NCBI RefSeq assembly: GCF_022919835.1
Contig: NZ_CP095074.1
Location: forward strand, 4,380,001-4,444,000
Direction: 5' to 3'
DNA length: 64,000 bases
Source: Halobacillus shinanisalinarum
GTDB taxonomy: Bacteria > Bacillota > Bacilli > Bacillales > Halobacillaceae
Under the pieces are notes generated by a model. The model saw only the letters and a list, made by a program, of their open reading frames with translations, had not been told where the DNA came from and ran no database searches. Position 1 is the stretch's first letter; the number at the start of each line of letters is the position of its first letter. The position numbers and the translations under genes were made by a program. Shown in pieces: positions 1 to 8,325 of this stretch.

Positions 1-731
1 CCTTTTTTGTTATTCATTCGGTGGAAAGCAATGATTTAGACAAGCATGAGATTGATGTGTTTTTAGGTGATGCGTTTATTGTCACCTACCATAAACAACC
101 ATCTAAAGTTGTTGAGACAGTAGAGGGCTTGATGCAGCGTAATAAAAATCAGCAGCAGACAATGGATGAATATAATGTACTTTATCAGCTGTTGGATAAA
201 GCGGTAGACAATTATTTTCCAATCGTTTACGAAATAGAGGATCATATTAATGAGATAGAAGATAATACAAAAAGCTTATCAATGGAACAATTGCTAGAAG
301 AGTTATTTGATCGTCGGGGCGAACTAATGCAATTAAGACAAACGGTTCATCCAATGAGAGATTTGCTCTATCGGATGTTAAATACCCATCATTTAGATGG
401 CGTCCATGAAAGAAAAGAGTACTTTACAGATATTTATGACCATCTGCTAAAAGTCGCAGAAATGGTGGCATCTAATCGGGAAATGACCCAGGATATTAGG
501 GATAGCTACTTATCATTAAATTCACATCAAACCAACCGCACAATGCAGATCTTAACCGTTATCTCAGTTATATTCATGCCCCTCACCTTTATCGTCGGTG
601 TTTACGGAATGAATTTTGTTTTCATGCCGGAGCTCAATGCCAAATATGGCTATTTTGTTGTCTGGGCGGTAATGATTGCCTTGGCATTCGGAATGTTTAT
701 ATGGTTCAAGAAGAAAGGCTGGTTTGATTAA
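1..731 (+). CDS. corA: CorA family magnesium transporter, 5' end cut off by the window
   Basis: The reading frame is open from base 3 to the stop at 731, and the N-terminal cytoplasmic part lies outside the window. The 236 residues counted from an in-frame GTG at 21 hold a long helical stalk followed by two C-terminal membrane segments. The YGMNF sequence at the end of the first segment is the GMN selectivity signature of CorA channels. The protein ends with a short basic tail (WFKKKGWFD), as is usual. CorA pentamers carry Mg2+ and sometimes Co2+ or Ni2+ across the cytoplasmic membrane. The GTG at 21 is not a real start because the family is about 310 residues long. A terminator follows at 832-855. 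Family assignment is firm; ion specificity is inferred. Confidence 0.93.
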   Translation, partial: FFVIHSVESNDLDKHEIDVFLGDAFIVTYHKQPSKVVETVEGLMQRNKNQQQTMDEYNVLYQLLDKAVDNYFPIVYEIEDHINEIEDNTKSLSMEQLLEELFDRRGELMQLRQTVHPMRDLLYRMLNTHHLDGVHERKEYFTDIYDHLLKVAEMVASNREMTQDIRDSYLSLNSHQTNRTMQILTVISVIFMPLTFIVGVYGMNFVFMPELNAKYGYFVVWAVMIALAFGMFIWFKKKGWFD

Positions 732-831
732 CTCAAGAGATGAGATTACCTCATGAATATACTTGATCCTTTATAAAATAAGGAGTAAGTAGAACGGGAA
801 GGTAAGCGAAATTGAATGAAAAAGGAAATAA

Positions 832-855
832 GGCAGCCTGTTTGGCTGTCTTTTT
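832..855 (+). terminator. Intrinsic terminator after corA
   Basis: GGCAGCC pairs with GGCTGTC (one G-T pair) around a short loop and is followed by TTTTT. It lies about 100 bp after the corA stop. Confidence 0.6.
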
Positions 856-965
856 GCTGCTAGTGTGCCGAAGATAAGTTTACTGCTTAATGAGGAATGT
901 TAGGTTATTTTGAATAGGTATAAATTAGGGGATATATGTTAAATTGGTAAAGGGAGGGGGGTTCT

Positions 966-1157
966 ATGTCTAGGGATAACGATGATCGAACTGAGCCGTT
1001 TAATAATGCAATGGAACACAAGCAAAAGGTAGAAGGTTACCCAAGTGGGGCAGGTGGACGAATGCCAGTCCTGATAAGGTTAATCGGTTATTTTATGTTT
1101 GGAGGTCTTTGCCTCATGATGATAATTGCTGTTTTTGCTGCGGTTTTCTTTGAATAA
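966..1157 (+). CDS. Small single-span membrane protein, unknown function
   Basis: The ATG at 966 is preceded by a very G-rich ribosome binding site (GGGAGGGGGG). The 63-residue product has a polar, charged first half (MSRDNDDRTEP at the start) and one strongly hydrophobic helix near residues 38-61 that ends at FFE, so it is probably an N-in membrane peptide. I do not recognise a family. It stands alone, with no close neighbour in the same direction, and the DNA on both sides looks eroded. The strong ribosome binding site and clean amphipathic layout are the main arguments that it is real. Confidence 0.55.
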   Translation: MSRDNDDRTEPFNNAMEHKQKVEGYPSGAGGRMPVLIRLIGYFMFGGLCLMMIIAVFAAVFFE

Positions 1158-1457
1158 TAACTGTCTTTTTTTCATGGATGGTTAAGTATAGGATAAGGAA
1201 TCAATGATACGGATGAAAAGCCCTTAACCTTTTGAAACCTAAGCAGACTTTTACGTATCATAATATGAGGAAATTAATTAGTGGCGTTGATCTTATCTGC
1301 ACTTATTTTGTTATTCGGTATGGTTTTTTCGTTCGGAATTGCCTGATTATTAGTTGTTTATCATATTAGGACGTAGAATTTCAAGACCAAATCTAGACAT
1401 GTATCAAAGAATAGTCATCTTGAGGAAGAAGTTCATTCTTTTAAAGAGGGAGAGTGT
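1158..1457. other. Intergenic stretch with gene remnants only
   Basis: I see no intact gene here. A short hydrophobic frame starts at GTG 1281 (VALILSALILLFGMVFSFG...) and stops after 21 codons. The same frame, interrupted by two stops, runs on into the small membrane ORF at 1458. This looks like a decayed upstream part of that ORF or a chance frame. Confidence 0.35.
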
Positions 1458-1598
1458 TTGGCTGCGTCAACAGGTGGTTGGATATTATTGGGGATTGTAG
1501 CGCTTTTTGCATTACCAATTTTGTTCGGGATGGTTCGTGATTATCTTGGTTTCAATAGTAATAAGTTCTATGGGGATGAGGCAAATAAAAATAAATAA
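1458..1598 (+). CDS. Putative 46-residue membrane peptide (TTG start)
   Basis: A TTG at 1458 follows GAGGG with normal spacing. It opens a 46-codon frame with one hydrophobic helix (GGWILLGIVALFALPILFGM) and a polar tail ending EANKNK. The layout is typical of small Bacillaceae membrane peptides, but I recognise no family. Upstream in-frame stops (about 1342 and 1373) show that any longer ancestor is broken. Confidence is moderate to low. Confidence 0.4.
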   Translation: MAASTGGWILLGIVALFALPILFGMVRDYLGFNSNKFYGDEANKNK

Positions 1599-2305
1599 AG
1601 ATAGACTCAAGAGGTGAGACTTACGAAAAAAGTTTCCTTCGTGCTGAGATAACTAGAAATCAGGTAAATGGAGGAAGCGGAGGACAAGGAGACGATCAAT
1701 AGCATTTGTGCTCTTTTTAGAATCACAGACTTTTTTCAGTCTAAAGACGTAGAAATATTCACTCTGATGACCGTTATGAAAAGGCATAACTCTTTTTATA
1801 ATTATGGTATCAATAATAAAGGAGTGGATATTCGATGTTGAATGAATTCGAAATTTCTATACTGATAGACGAACGCCGTCCAAGATAGTCGGTGATGATT
1901 ACTCCTCTGGTGAACTTAATAGGAGGGGAGTTTTTTTGAAATCACATACGTATTTTAGTGGTATGTTTTCTTTGGTACAGGTTAAAAGGTTATTAGTGAG
2001 GGAAGCAAATATTGAATGACAATAAAGATATTCTACAATAGGGTCAGATCGTATTATAAGGTCAACCAATCATTTCTGGTTGGCCGTTTTGCCTGGTTTA
2101 ATAAGGGTAGCCGGAGGAGAACGAACGGGCCAGTGGGACTTGATTGATCCCGTCCATTAAACTGTTCCTCTCTACTTGTAGAAACATGTATGAGGCTGGT
2201 TGGGACGTTTCTTGATGGAATGATCTCTTATAACAAGCAAAGAATGAAACTACAAGAGAGATAGAGGCACCGGCGAAATGAACAGCTTATGGGATTGATC
2301 GAAGA
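1599..2305. other. Eroded intergenic region
   Basis: There is no intact gene. An open frame at about 1600-1704 encodes a gene tail ending GGSGGQGDDQ without its own start. Its beginning (ACTCAAGAGGTGAGA, 1604-1618) resembles the bases just after the corA stop (ACTCAAGAGATGAGA), which suggests an old duplication. Two hairpins with T-tracts (about 1898-1937 and 2059-2090) look like terminators. From about 2101 the sequence resembles the leader of the IS110-type remnant that follows. Confidence 0.4.
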
Positions 2306-2680
2306 ATGAATCTAGTCATCGGTCTGGATGTAGCGAAATAAGAAAGCTAAGTTCAGGCGTATTGACACAGAAAGAAGCCTTGTAAAAAGAGTTTTAAATT
2401 TAAGCACAATACGGGTGGGTTTATGCATTTCCACGCTTTTTGCAAGAATCTTATCAGAGAAAAAGTGTTCAAATCTTAAACCTACGTCATAACAAGACAA
2501 CATGATGCGTTACTCTTATGTACAAGTGAAATTGAAATTTCAAACGGTATTAGATAGCTATTCCCTGAGTACAAAAAAGTGTTTGGACATATCTATTCAA
2601 GTGTTTCCTTTAAGGTCCTTTTGGATTTTCCTACACCAGAAAAGGTTTTGTTGAGGATATCGTGACATTAGTAGAGGTAT
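2306..2680 (+). pseudogene. Remnant of an IS110-family transposase
   Basis: The frame from ATG 2306 reads MNLVIGLDVAK then a stop, with the continuation KKPCKKSFKFKHNTGG still recognisable. GLDVAK is the start of the DEDD catalytic domain of IS110-family transposases. A second piece, about 2530-2670, reads FPEYKKVFGHIYSSVSFKVL and TPEKVLLR. This matches, from memory, the region before the C-terminal domain of the same family. The middle and the C-terminal serine-containing domain are missing, and there are several stops and frame changes. The element is dead. IS110 elements have no terminal inverted repeats, so I cannot set exact ends. Confidence 0.7.
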
Positions 2681-2753
2681 TAAAACTCACAGTTTTGTCA
2701 ATTTATTATTTAAATTGCGCGGTTTTTAATAATTTTTTGCGTGAAAAATTGAT

Positions 2754-2789
2754 GATCATACATGCTAGTCCTGACTAGCATGTATGATC
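2754..2789. terminator. Long perfect hairpin, probable terminator for the PAP2 gene
   Basis: A 17 bp perfect stem (GATCATACATGCTAGTC and its complement) closes a 2-base loop. T-rich sequence lies on both sides (CTTTT on the plus strand, CAATTTTT on the minus strand). It stands between the transposase remnant and the 3' end of the minus-strand PAP2 gene. Confidence 0.65.
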
Positions 2790-2902
2790 CTTTTATCTCT
2801 TAAACAAACGATCCTTTATATGGAAGTCTTGGAATCAAGATGTATCAAACGAAATCTAGCACCTTTAGCACTCGGTAGTCGCCGGATGAATATTCACATA
2901 CC

Positions 2903-3784
2903 TTAGTCGATATAAAGCTTGGGCCGAGGGGGGTCTCCGTAATGGGAAGTTGATTTGGAGTCTCTTGTTCTGGAAGCGCATGATTCATTAAAATCATAAG
3001 GAATGGTCTGCGTATATGGAGGTGGCTGCAATTGAGCGTTGCGGTTTTCCCGGAACGGAATGTCCACATACCTTCTGTTTTCCTGACGCTGCTTGCTTAG
3101 CTCTCTCGTAATAATGGTTCCGATGCGCCTTCCTAGTTTCAAGCCCTCCTCATTATCAATTGGAAAATGCACACCACCGTATAAACGGGAGTTGGCATTT
3201 TCTTCGGCCATTTCTTTTAGCCGATGAGCTTCACCTGGGAAAAAGTAACTTAACATAGTTTGTACACAGCCAGATACTGCAGCATGCCCTGATATATAAG
3301 TCGGAAATCTTGGCGTGCACAGTACCGTCTTTAGTTTGGGATCATATTGAATTGGACGCGCCACATTCCACAAATATTTATAGTACCAAGTCACTACAAA
3401 CGTATCGTTAATACCGGCATGCACAGCAGCTAAAACTCTTGCTGCTCTTGTAGGTGTCAAATCGTATGTGTCAATTAAACGATCGATAACGGGGGTCCAT
3501 TGTTTCGTTGCAGCTCCTGTACCCCAATATTTTGCGATTTGAATTTGTCTATTAGTTATATTTTCCAAATAATACTGGACAATTTTAAGCTGTTTATCCC
3601 AGTCAATTGTATCTGGCTGACGTACGTCAAAATGAATATTTCCATCAGGCCCGAAGAATCGGTCACCGCGCCTATCTAAATAATACATTGGCCATGAATC
3701 GGCTTCAGGATCAACGTGATCATCTGGAACGCGTTTTTCTCCTCCATAAGGAATGTCTGACCATTTCAAAAAGTCATCTGTCAT
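2903..3784 (-). CDS. PAP2 superfamily / vanadium-haloperoxidase-like phosphatase
   Basis: The 293-residue protein carries all three motifs of the PAP2/vanadium haloperoxidase fold: KYLWNVARP (Lys136, Arg143, Pro144), SGH at 165-167, and SRLYGGVHFPID (Ser199, Arg200, His206, Asp210). In the family these residues hold phosphate or vanadate, and His206 is the nucleophile position. There is no signal peptide and no clear membrane helix, so it is likely soluble, like the bacterial haloperoxidase-like group and unlike membrane lipid phosphatases. The start ATG at 3784 follows an AAGGATGG site. It is a single gene next to decayed IS DNA. Phosphatase or haloperoxidase activity cannot be decided from sequence. 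Confidence 0.85.
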   Translation of the reverse strand: MTDDFLKWSDIPYGGEKRVPDDHVDPEADSWPMYYLDRRGDRFFGPDGNIHFDVRQPDTIDWDKQLKIVQYYLENITNRQIQIAKYWGTGAATKQWTPVIDRLIDTYDLTPTRAARVLAAVHAGINDTFVVTWYYKYLWNVARPIQYDPKLKTVLCTPRFPTYISGHAAVSGCVQTMLSYFFPGEAHRLKEMAEENANSRLYGGVHFPIDNEEGLKLGRRIGTIITRELSKQRQENRRYVDIPFRENRNAQLQPPPYTQTIPYDFNESCASRTRDSKSTSHYGDPPRPKLYID

Positions 3785-4311
3785 TTTATCAACCCATCCT
3801 TAAAATAAGTTCTTACCACAGTAAATGCTGCAAGTGATCTGGATGTTCTGAGTGAAGGACTATTTGGGATATGTCCGAGATACGTGAAAAAAGGACATAG
3901 TGTGAGAAAGCCTTTAGATAGCAATTTTAATGCAGAACAACAAACTAATTCTGAATTTTACGACTAATCATTTTAGTTTGTTGAAGGTTTGCTTCCCCAT
4001 TTCTGAGGAAACGTTAAACATCTGATGTTCTTTAAAATATTTACTCGGAAGATGTCTTTCGAGTGGTTGACCGCTTTCCAAAGCCACCTATTAAGCTTTT
4101 CGTTCGATTTAGTTTACTTTTACAGACGTTTTAAGACAACCACGATAATTGAGTTACACTAGTGTGCAAATGATTGTAATTTGAAATAACTTTTATTAAG
4201 CAAAAGAGCTAGATCGTGGAATAGAAAAAGGATTATTCGCAAATAAATAGAAGTTAATCAGAGGAAGTTATTAGTTCAGCCTTGGGATGTACTGAATGAA
4301 AGGAGTTTAAA
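3785..4311. other. Non-coding stretch
   Basis: Neither strand shows a supported gene. A weak inverted repeat (CAACAAACTA near 3938 and TAGTTTGTTG near 3973) is the only structure I noticed. Confidence 0.4.
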
Positions 4312-4723
4312 ATGAGTGAGGTTACAGAAAAATATTATGATGATTGGATATGTATTTGGAACGAAGACTACTCCAAAATTCCCTCTTTAATTAGTGATGA
4401 CTTTGTAGGTCACTGGCCAACTCGAGATATCCACGGTCCGTCTGAACTTGAAAGTATAATTAAAATGACTAGAGATTGCTTTTTACAATATTGAATTCAA
4501 AAAAATTTTAACTCCGATTTTAGATGACCAAAGAGTTTCTGGATATTGGGAAATGAATGCTCTATATCATGGGAATATGGAAGGGGCAAAAGTTGAAAAG
4601 GGGACTCCGATTTCATTTAGAGGGATGGATATTTTAATCTTTAAAGATGATAAATGCGTTGAGTATTACGTTCTATCTGATATGTTTTCCTTAATGAAAC
4701 AATTACAGGCCATCAAAACTTAA
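4312..4723 (+). pseudogene. NTF2/SnoaL-like protein gene, frameshifted
   Basis: From ATG 4312 (site AAAGGAG) the frame codes for 60 residues with the look of a SnoaL/NTF2-like domain (WNEDYSKIPSLISDDFVGH, typical of polyketide-cyclase-like folds) and then stops. Removing one T from the T5 run at 4480-4484 continues the protein as DCFYNIEFKKILTPIL and onward to GMDILIFKDDKCVEYYVL, ending at 4723. The repaired protein would be about 136 residues, normal for the family. Either the gene is inactivated by a one-base insertion or the homopolymer was miscounted. Such proteins bind small hydrophobic ligands; no function can be stated. Confidence 0.8.
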
Positions 4724-4795
4724 TTTCAATACCCTCAAATAGTTGAAAGCTGTCAAAGGACTATCCATCTCTAAGTCTCCGGTGAATTTTGTTAG

Positions 4796-4846
4796 CACAC
4801 TCTTCTGCGCTCAACACTGAGGTACAGATATCGGGTGTGTTTTTTG
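4796..4846 (+). terminator. Possible terminator after the NTF2-like gene
   Basis: CACACTC pairs with GGGTGTG over a loop of about 30 bases and is followed by TTTTTT. The loop is long, so this is tentative. Confidence 0.35.
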
Positions 4847-5286
4847 TATTTAGGATTCCATAGAAAAAATTTGTTTTTGGGGCTTGCAATTTACGCGACG
4901 TAAGGAATTATAGTTAAGACATAGATAAGCAACAGGATATGAGAGGAAGATTATTTTGAAGCACTATTGGAAGGTAGGAGAACTTGACAGGATTAACGGT
5001 AAGGACCCTGTGTTATAGTGAGCATCGAAAAGAAATGACTTCCCTTTTGTGAATTAGAGGATTGCAATAAAATAAGAAAAAGGGGGAAGAGCGCGACCGT
5101 TCAATAAAATGAACAACATTATTGTCACTAATCTTAATTGCGATATTTGGGTTAGAATCAAAAGCAAACAACCATTTTTTGAAACAGCCGCAATTTTTAA
5201 CGAAAGAATGCCGCTTTCGGACGTTAAAGGCAAATATCTTTGTTTGGACTAAAAACTAGGTTAGGACAGCATACAAAGATATATAG
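4847..5286. other. Non-coding stretch
   Basis: No gene is supported on either strand. A TTGACA at 4984 and a TATAGT about 24 bases later are too far apart for a sigma-A promoter. Confidence 0.4.
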
Positions 5287-5312
5287 AAAAGGTGCCGATA
5301 ACCGGCACCTTT
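5287..5312 (-). terminator. Terminator of the FAD-protein gene
   Basis: AAAAGGTGCCG pairs with CGGCACCTTT around a short loop, with a T-run on the minus strand. It lies 11 bp beyond the stop of the minus-strand gene. Confidence 0.8.
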
Positions 5313-5322
5313 ATTGATAAAA

Positions 5323-5883
5323 CTATTTGAGTATATCGTGATCGACGTAGCGTTCACCATTTAATTCACTGATTACATTTATGGCGACTCTGGCACCGTC
5401 ACCTGCAGTAACGATTGTATGTACACTGACACCTGCAACCGTTCCTGCTGCCCATATCTTAGGCTTATCTGTATGGCCACGCTCGTTAACTTTAATAACT
5501 TTCGCTACTCTAGGCTCACTGCCTTCGAGAATCGTTAAGCCGAATTGTTCGGCAGCTTTAGCAGACATGCCTGTTGCAAAAATGATATGGTCAGCGCTAT
5601 AAGCATTCTGATCTGTATTCAGAGTGTAAAGTTCCGCTTCTTGTTTAATGGACTCAACCTCTGCTGTCACAATTTCAGCTCCAAATTTAGCTGCCTGGTC
5701 TTGCCCCGTTTTAAGCAGCTGAGGTCCTTCTACTTCATTAACTCCATAATGGTTTTCAACCCAGGCCTTGGCCGTAATGCTTTTTCCACTATCGAACATA
5801 ACGACTTTCTTGCCAGCTTTAGCGGCAAATAATGCTGCACTTGCACCTGCTGGACCTGCACCAATTATAGCGATATCATACAT
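5323..5883 (-). CDS. Short FAD-dependent oxidoreductase, thioredoxin-reductase-like
   Basis: The N-terminus MYDIAIIGAGPAGASAALFA is a textbook FAD-binding GxGxxG fold, and the C-terminal IWAAGTVAG matches the second FAD-binding motif of thioredoxin-reductase-like flavoproteins. At about 186 residues it has only the FAD domain. The NADPH domain and the CxxC redox pair are absent, so it cannot be a thioredoxin reductase; such short FAD proteins are common in Bacillaceae with unknown roles. I chose ATG 5883 over an upstream GTG (5892) because GGGAG sits 8 bases before it. It is monocistronic with its own terminator. Confidence 0.85.
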   Translation of the reverse strand: MYDIAIIGAGPAGASAALFAAKAGKKVVMFDSGKSITAKAWVENHYGVNEVEGPQLLKTGQDQAAKFGAEIVTAEVESIKQEAELYTLNTDQNAYSADHIIFATGMSAKAAEQFGLTILEGSEPRVAKVIKVNERGHTDKPKIWAAGTVAGVSVHTIVTAGDGARVAINVISELNGERYVDHDILK

Positions 5884-5992
5884 GCAATCCACTCCCTTTT
5901 AAGTGTTTTAAGTATAACCAAAAAGTTCTTTTCACGAATATCTTATAGAAATATACGATGATTATATGATGGAAATTCCTGCATCAAACCTC

Positions 5993-6325
5993 TTAAACGG
6001 TTATCGATGCACAATGATTAATTTGAGAAAATGTATAGTTTGTCCGACAGCTAATCTTATCTACAGACTCCTGACATTCTTCTTGAACAGTTTCAATGGC
6101 CTTGTTCACATCTTCGCCATCAATAATCAATAGTACTGGATTATCAATATCAACCAATAGGAAAAAAGACAATAATTTCGGCAAATGTCCCCCGTCTGCG
6201 ATATAGCTGTTTTGGCGTAAATAAATAGTATAGTCATGTTTCGTAGCTTGTTTGTAAAGATTCATAATCTGACTAGTATTCAGTGTACGATTAAAATAAA
6301 TATCGTATGAGGATAAACGACTCAC
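5993..6325 (-). CDS. HPr-like domain protein lacking the phosphorylatable histidine
   Basis: The GTG at 6325 lies 6 bases after GGAGGTG, a far better start than the ATG at 6391. It gives a 110-residue protein. The stretch NLYKQATKHDYTIYL, then PKLLSFFLL and LLIIDGEDVNKAIETVQE, follows the HPr/Crh fold (helix, strand, helix, GxD/GED before the last helix). At the place of the HPr active-site IHARP the sequence reads LNTSQ, so His15 and Arg17 are missing, and the Ser46 loop is also not conserved. The last 20 residues are an extra tail with two cysteines. It cannot act as a PTS phosphocarrier; a regulatory or unrelated role is possible. The fold call rests on pattern only. Confidence 0.5.
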   Translation of the reverse strand: MSRLSSYDIYFNRTLNTSQIMNLYKQATKHDYTIYLRQNSYIADGGHLPKLLSFFLLVDIDNPVLLIIDGEDVNKAIETVQEECQESVDKISCRTNYTFSQINHCASITV

Positions 6326-6419
6326 TTTATTCACCTCCAGGCTGTATTCTGTGATGTTATAATAGTACCCTTGCTGAGTGGTTATAAACATTTAATGGGG
6401 AAGGGTATTGATTGCTTTG

Positions 6420-7169
6420 CTAGTGTTTATAAATCATTTTACGAGTCATTCCACCATCAACTACAATATTTTCACCTGTAACAAAGTCGTTGGCTCCATC
6501 TGTTAAATAGAAGCAGGCTTTAGCTATATCTTCTGGTGTGCCTACACGTCTTGCTAAGTGTTGATTATGATCGACTTGTCTAAGCTGGTCATAATGATCT
6601 GTCTGAATCCAGCCTGGGCTAATTGAGTTTACACGGATACTTGTTTCGGCAAGCGAGGCGGCTAGCGCATGTGTAATAGCTGTAATTCCACCTTTACTAG
6701 CTGCATAGCCTTCGGAATTCGGCTCAGACATAAAGGCTCGTGTAGAAGCCATATTAACAATTCGACCAGGCGTATGGTTTGCTTTCCATCTTTCGGCGGC
6801 ATATTTTGAGAACAGGAATACACTGCGTAAATTTGTGTTGATAAGCTGATCCCATTCTTTTACTTGCAGGTCGAACAATGATTTAAACTCACTAGCCCCG
6901 GCATTATTTATAAGTATAGTAATTTCTAAAGCTTTCTCATCAAGTTGTTGGAACAAATGTTCAATATCACTGACTTGAGATACATCACATTTGAAAAAGT
7001 AGCACTGCTGCCCTTTTTCACGTATTTCTCCAACCAATTGTCTCCCATGTTCTTCATCGATATCACACATCACCACCGTTGCCCCTTCGTCTGCATAGGA
7101 TAATGCTAAGCCCCTTCCTATACCATTGCTTGCTCCTGTAATAAGAACTGTTTCTTCAGTGAAATTCAT
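6420..7169 (-). CDS. SDR-family NAD(P)-dependent oxidoreductase
   Basis: This is a classical short-chain dehydrogenase of 249 residues. It has TGASNGIG at 11-18 for the nucleotide, acidic Asp36 after beta-2 suggesting NAD rather than NADP, NNAG at 88-91, and the catalytic Ser142, Tyr155 and Lys159 (YAASK). The end GGMTRKMIYKH is usual for the glucose-dehydrogenase-like subgroup. The ATG at 7169 follows GAGAGGAGG. It stands between an HPr-like gene and a divergent HD-domain gene; there is no pathway context, so the substrate is unknown. Confidence 0.9.
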   Translation of the reverse strand: MNFTEETVLITGASNGIGRGLALSYADEGATVVMCDIDEEHGRQLVGEIREKGQQCYFFKCDVSQVSDIEHLFQQLDEKALEITILINNAGASEFKSLFDLQVKEWDQLINTNLRSVFLFSKYAAERWKANHTPGRIVNMASTRAFMSEPNSEGYAASKGGITAITHALAASLAETSIRVNSISPGWIQTDHYDQLRQVDHNQHLARRVGTPEDIAKACFYLTDGANDFVTGENIVVDGGMTRKMIYKH

Positions 7170-7242
7170 CGCTTTGCCTCCTCTCTGTAATAGTTTCCTC
7201 TTTTATTGTTTGCCTAAACCCTCGTTTCATGTGTTTCCATAC

Positions 7243-7271
7243 TTGAGATGCAAGAAGAGTCATGCTATATT
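7243..7271 (+). promoter_or_regulatory. Sigma-A type promoter for the HD-domain gene
   Basis: TTGAGA at 7243-7248 and TATATT at 7266-7271 are separated by exactly 17 bp, upstream of the GGAGG and ATG 7298. Confidence 0.6.
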
Positions 7272-7297
7272 AATTTTTAATATTGGAGGCGGATAGG

Positions 7298-7813
7298 ATG
7301 GCAAGAGTTACTTTAGTAGAAGTGTTTAATCATCGAATTACTCAAAAATATTTACAGCGATCCGGCATTCACCATGCTGTTACTGTGGCCGAAAATGCCC
7401 TGAAGCTAGCTGTTGAAGAAAATGTATCTCCAGATCTTGCAGCGAAGTCGGCTCTCCTGCATGATATGGGACATTATGAATGGTATAGGGATGGAAAGTG
7501 GGATTATGCGGAATATAGAAAACATGACATTCATGCGATTAAAGGGGCAGAAAGAGCTCATAAATTATTAATCAGGTTAGGGGAAGATCGTTTAGTTGCA
7601 AAGGAAGTTTCCTTGGCTGTTTTGCTTCACACAGATAGTTATTTACCTTTTGAATTGAATGAAAAAAGAACGGATTTGCAGGAGGTCGTTGCCGAGGCAG
7701 ATGCGTTAGACGAACAGCCTGGAGGAAAGCACCATTATAAGGAAATGGATCCAAGCGAAGCGGTAAAACTTCTTCACGTACTAGATACGAAAATAGAGGA
7801 TCACAAACTATGA
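7298..7813 (+). CDS. HD-domain protein (putative phosphohydrolase)
   Basis: The 171-residue protein shows the HD metal-binding pattern: His near SGIHHAVTVAENAL, the HD pair in SALLHDMGHYEW, later His residues in HDIHAIKGAE, and Asp in VVAEADALDEQ. This pattern is found in small HD phosphohydrolases that act on nucleotides, as in YqeK-like proteins. ATG 7298 was chosen because GGAGG lies 8 bases upstream; a TTG at 7283 overlaps that site. It is the only gene of its transcript. The next transcription unit starts at the promoter 7839-7867. The substrate is unknown. Confidence 0.8.
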   Translation: MARVTLVEVFNHRITQKYLQRSGIHHAVTVAENALKLAVEENVSPDLAAKSALLHDMGHYEWYRDGKWDYAEYRKHDIHAIKGAERAHKLLIRLGEDRLVAKEVSLAVLLHTDSYLPFELNEKRTDLQEVVAEADALDEQPGGKHHYKEMDPSEAVKLLHVLDTKIEDHKL

Positions 7814-7838
7814 AATGTAACATTTTTCAGAAAAGTAC

Positions 7839-7867
7839 TTTACTTTTAACAGAACTTTCTATATAAT
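7839..7867 (+). promoter_or_regulatory. Promoter of the small-peptide locus
   Basis: TTTACT at 7839-7844 and a perfect TATAAT at 7862-7867 are spaced by 17 bp. Transcription from here would start near 7874 and run into the 23-residue ORF and the tandem terminators. Confidence 0.65.
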
Positions 7868-7910
7868 TTCCAGTGTAAGGAAAAATTCTCAGAAAGCGAG
7901 GTCGATTTCA

Positions 7911-7982
7911 ATGAATAACACGATTTTAGTACAACTTCAATCTAAATGTATACGGTCGACCTGCGCCAACAAACTATTGTAG
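7911..7982 (+). CDS. 23-residue peptide ORF in a structured leader
   Basis: The ORF starts at ATG 7911 after GCGAGG and encodes a 23-residue peptide with two cysteines (QSKCIRSTCANKLL at its end). The bases AGGTCGA at 7899-7905, next to the start region, are complementary to TCGACCT at about 7956-7962 inside the ORF. A hairpin could therefore mask translation. It lies 40 bp after a good promoter and is followed by a terminator at 8011-8049. It could be a leader peptide or the coding part of a short independent RNA. I know no homologue. Confidence 0.4.
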   Translation: MNNTILVQLQSKCIRSTCANKLL

Positions 7983-8010
7983 TTTTTATGTGAAAAATGT
8001 GTTCATACAT

Positions 8011-8049
8011 GCTACAGGTTGCGCATATGGTAACCCTGTGGCTTTTTTT
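8011..8049 (+). terminator. First of two tandem terminators in the small-peptide leader
   Basis: GCTACAGG (8011-8018) pairs with CCTGTGGC (8035-8042, one G-T pair) and is followed by seven T. The descending arm is also complementary to the ascending arm of the second terminator (8096-8106). Confidence 0.65.
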
Positions 8050-8095
8050 GTGGGGATCATTCTCTTATAGGATGATTTCCTAATACGCTTTGTTT

Positions 8096-8127
8096 AAAGC
8101 CACAGGACCCCTGTGGCTATTTTTTTA
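8096..8127 (+). terminator. Second tandem terminator before the YrzI-like genes
   Basis: AGCCACAGG (8098-8106) pairs with CCTGTGGCT (8110-8118) over a 3-base loop, followed by ATTTTTTT. AAAGCCACAGG (8096-8106) can instead pair with CCTGTGGCTTT (8035-8045), which would break both terminators. Confidence 0.8.
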
Positions 8128-8168
8128 TGTAAAAAACTGCAACAAATTCAAATGAGGGAGGTGAAGAA

Positions 8169-8309
8169 ATGAGTATACACTTTTTGATCTTTAAAATTAG
8201 TGTCACAAAGAGGCAGAAGAAACGGAACTATACAGATTTCCAGATCTATAGACCATCAGCCAAGGAAGAAGTTCTTGATCGCAAGGCACGTATGACCAAT
8301 CTTTTCTAA
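8169..8309 (+). CDS. YrzI-like small protein
   Basis: ATG 8169 lies 5 bases after GGGAGGTG. The 46-residue product begins MSIHFLIFKISVTKRQKK: a short hydrophobic beta-like start of alternating residues followed by a basic region. This is the pattern of the Bacillus YrzI small-protein family (typically MTxNLFFLTITIKKRQ). The rest is charged (AKEEVLDRKARM). It is followed at 8326 by a tiny ORF and at 8418 by a second protein of the same type. YrzI proteins are linked to sporulating or stationary bacilli and occur in tandem copies; their function is not clear. It is located just after two terminators, so it needs either read-through or its own promoter. Confidence 0.6.
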   Translation: MSIHFLIFKISVTKRQKKRNYTDFQIYRPSAKEEVLDRKARMTNLF

Positions 8310-8325
8310 AAATGGGGTGTATAAA

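Noticed and set aside
2312..2503. 63-codon ORF on the minus strand
   Set aside because: It is the reverse of the IS110-type transposase remnant.
4984..5040. MerR-type promoter (TTGACA ... TATAGT with a partial dyad)
   Set aside because: The spacer is about 24 bp, longer than the 19-20 bp of MerR promoters, and no MerR gene or target gene follows.
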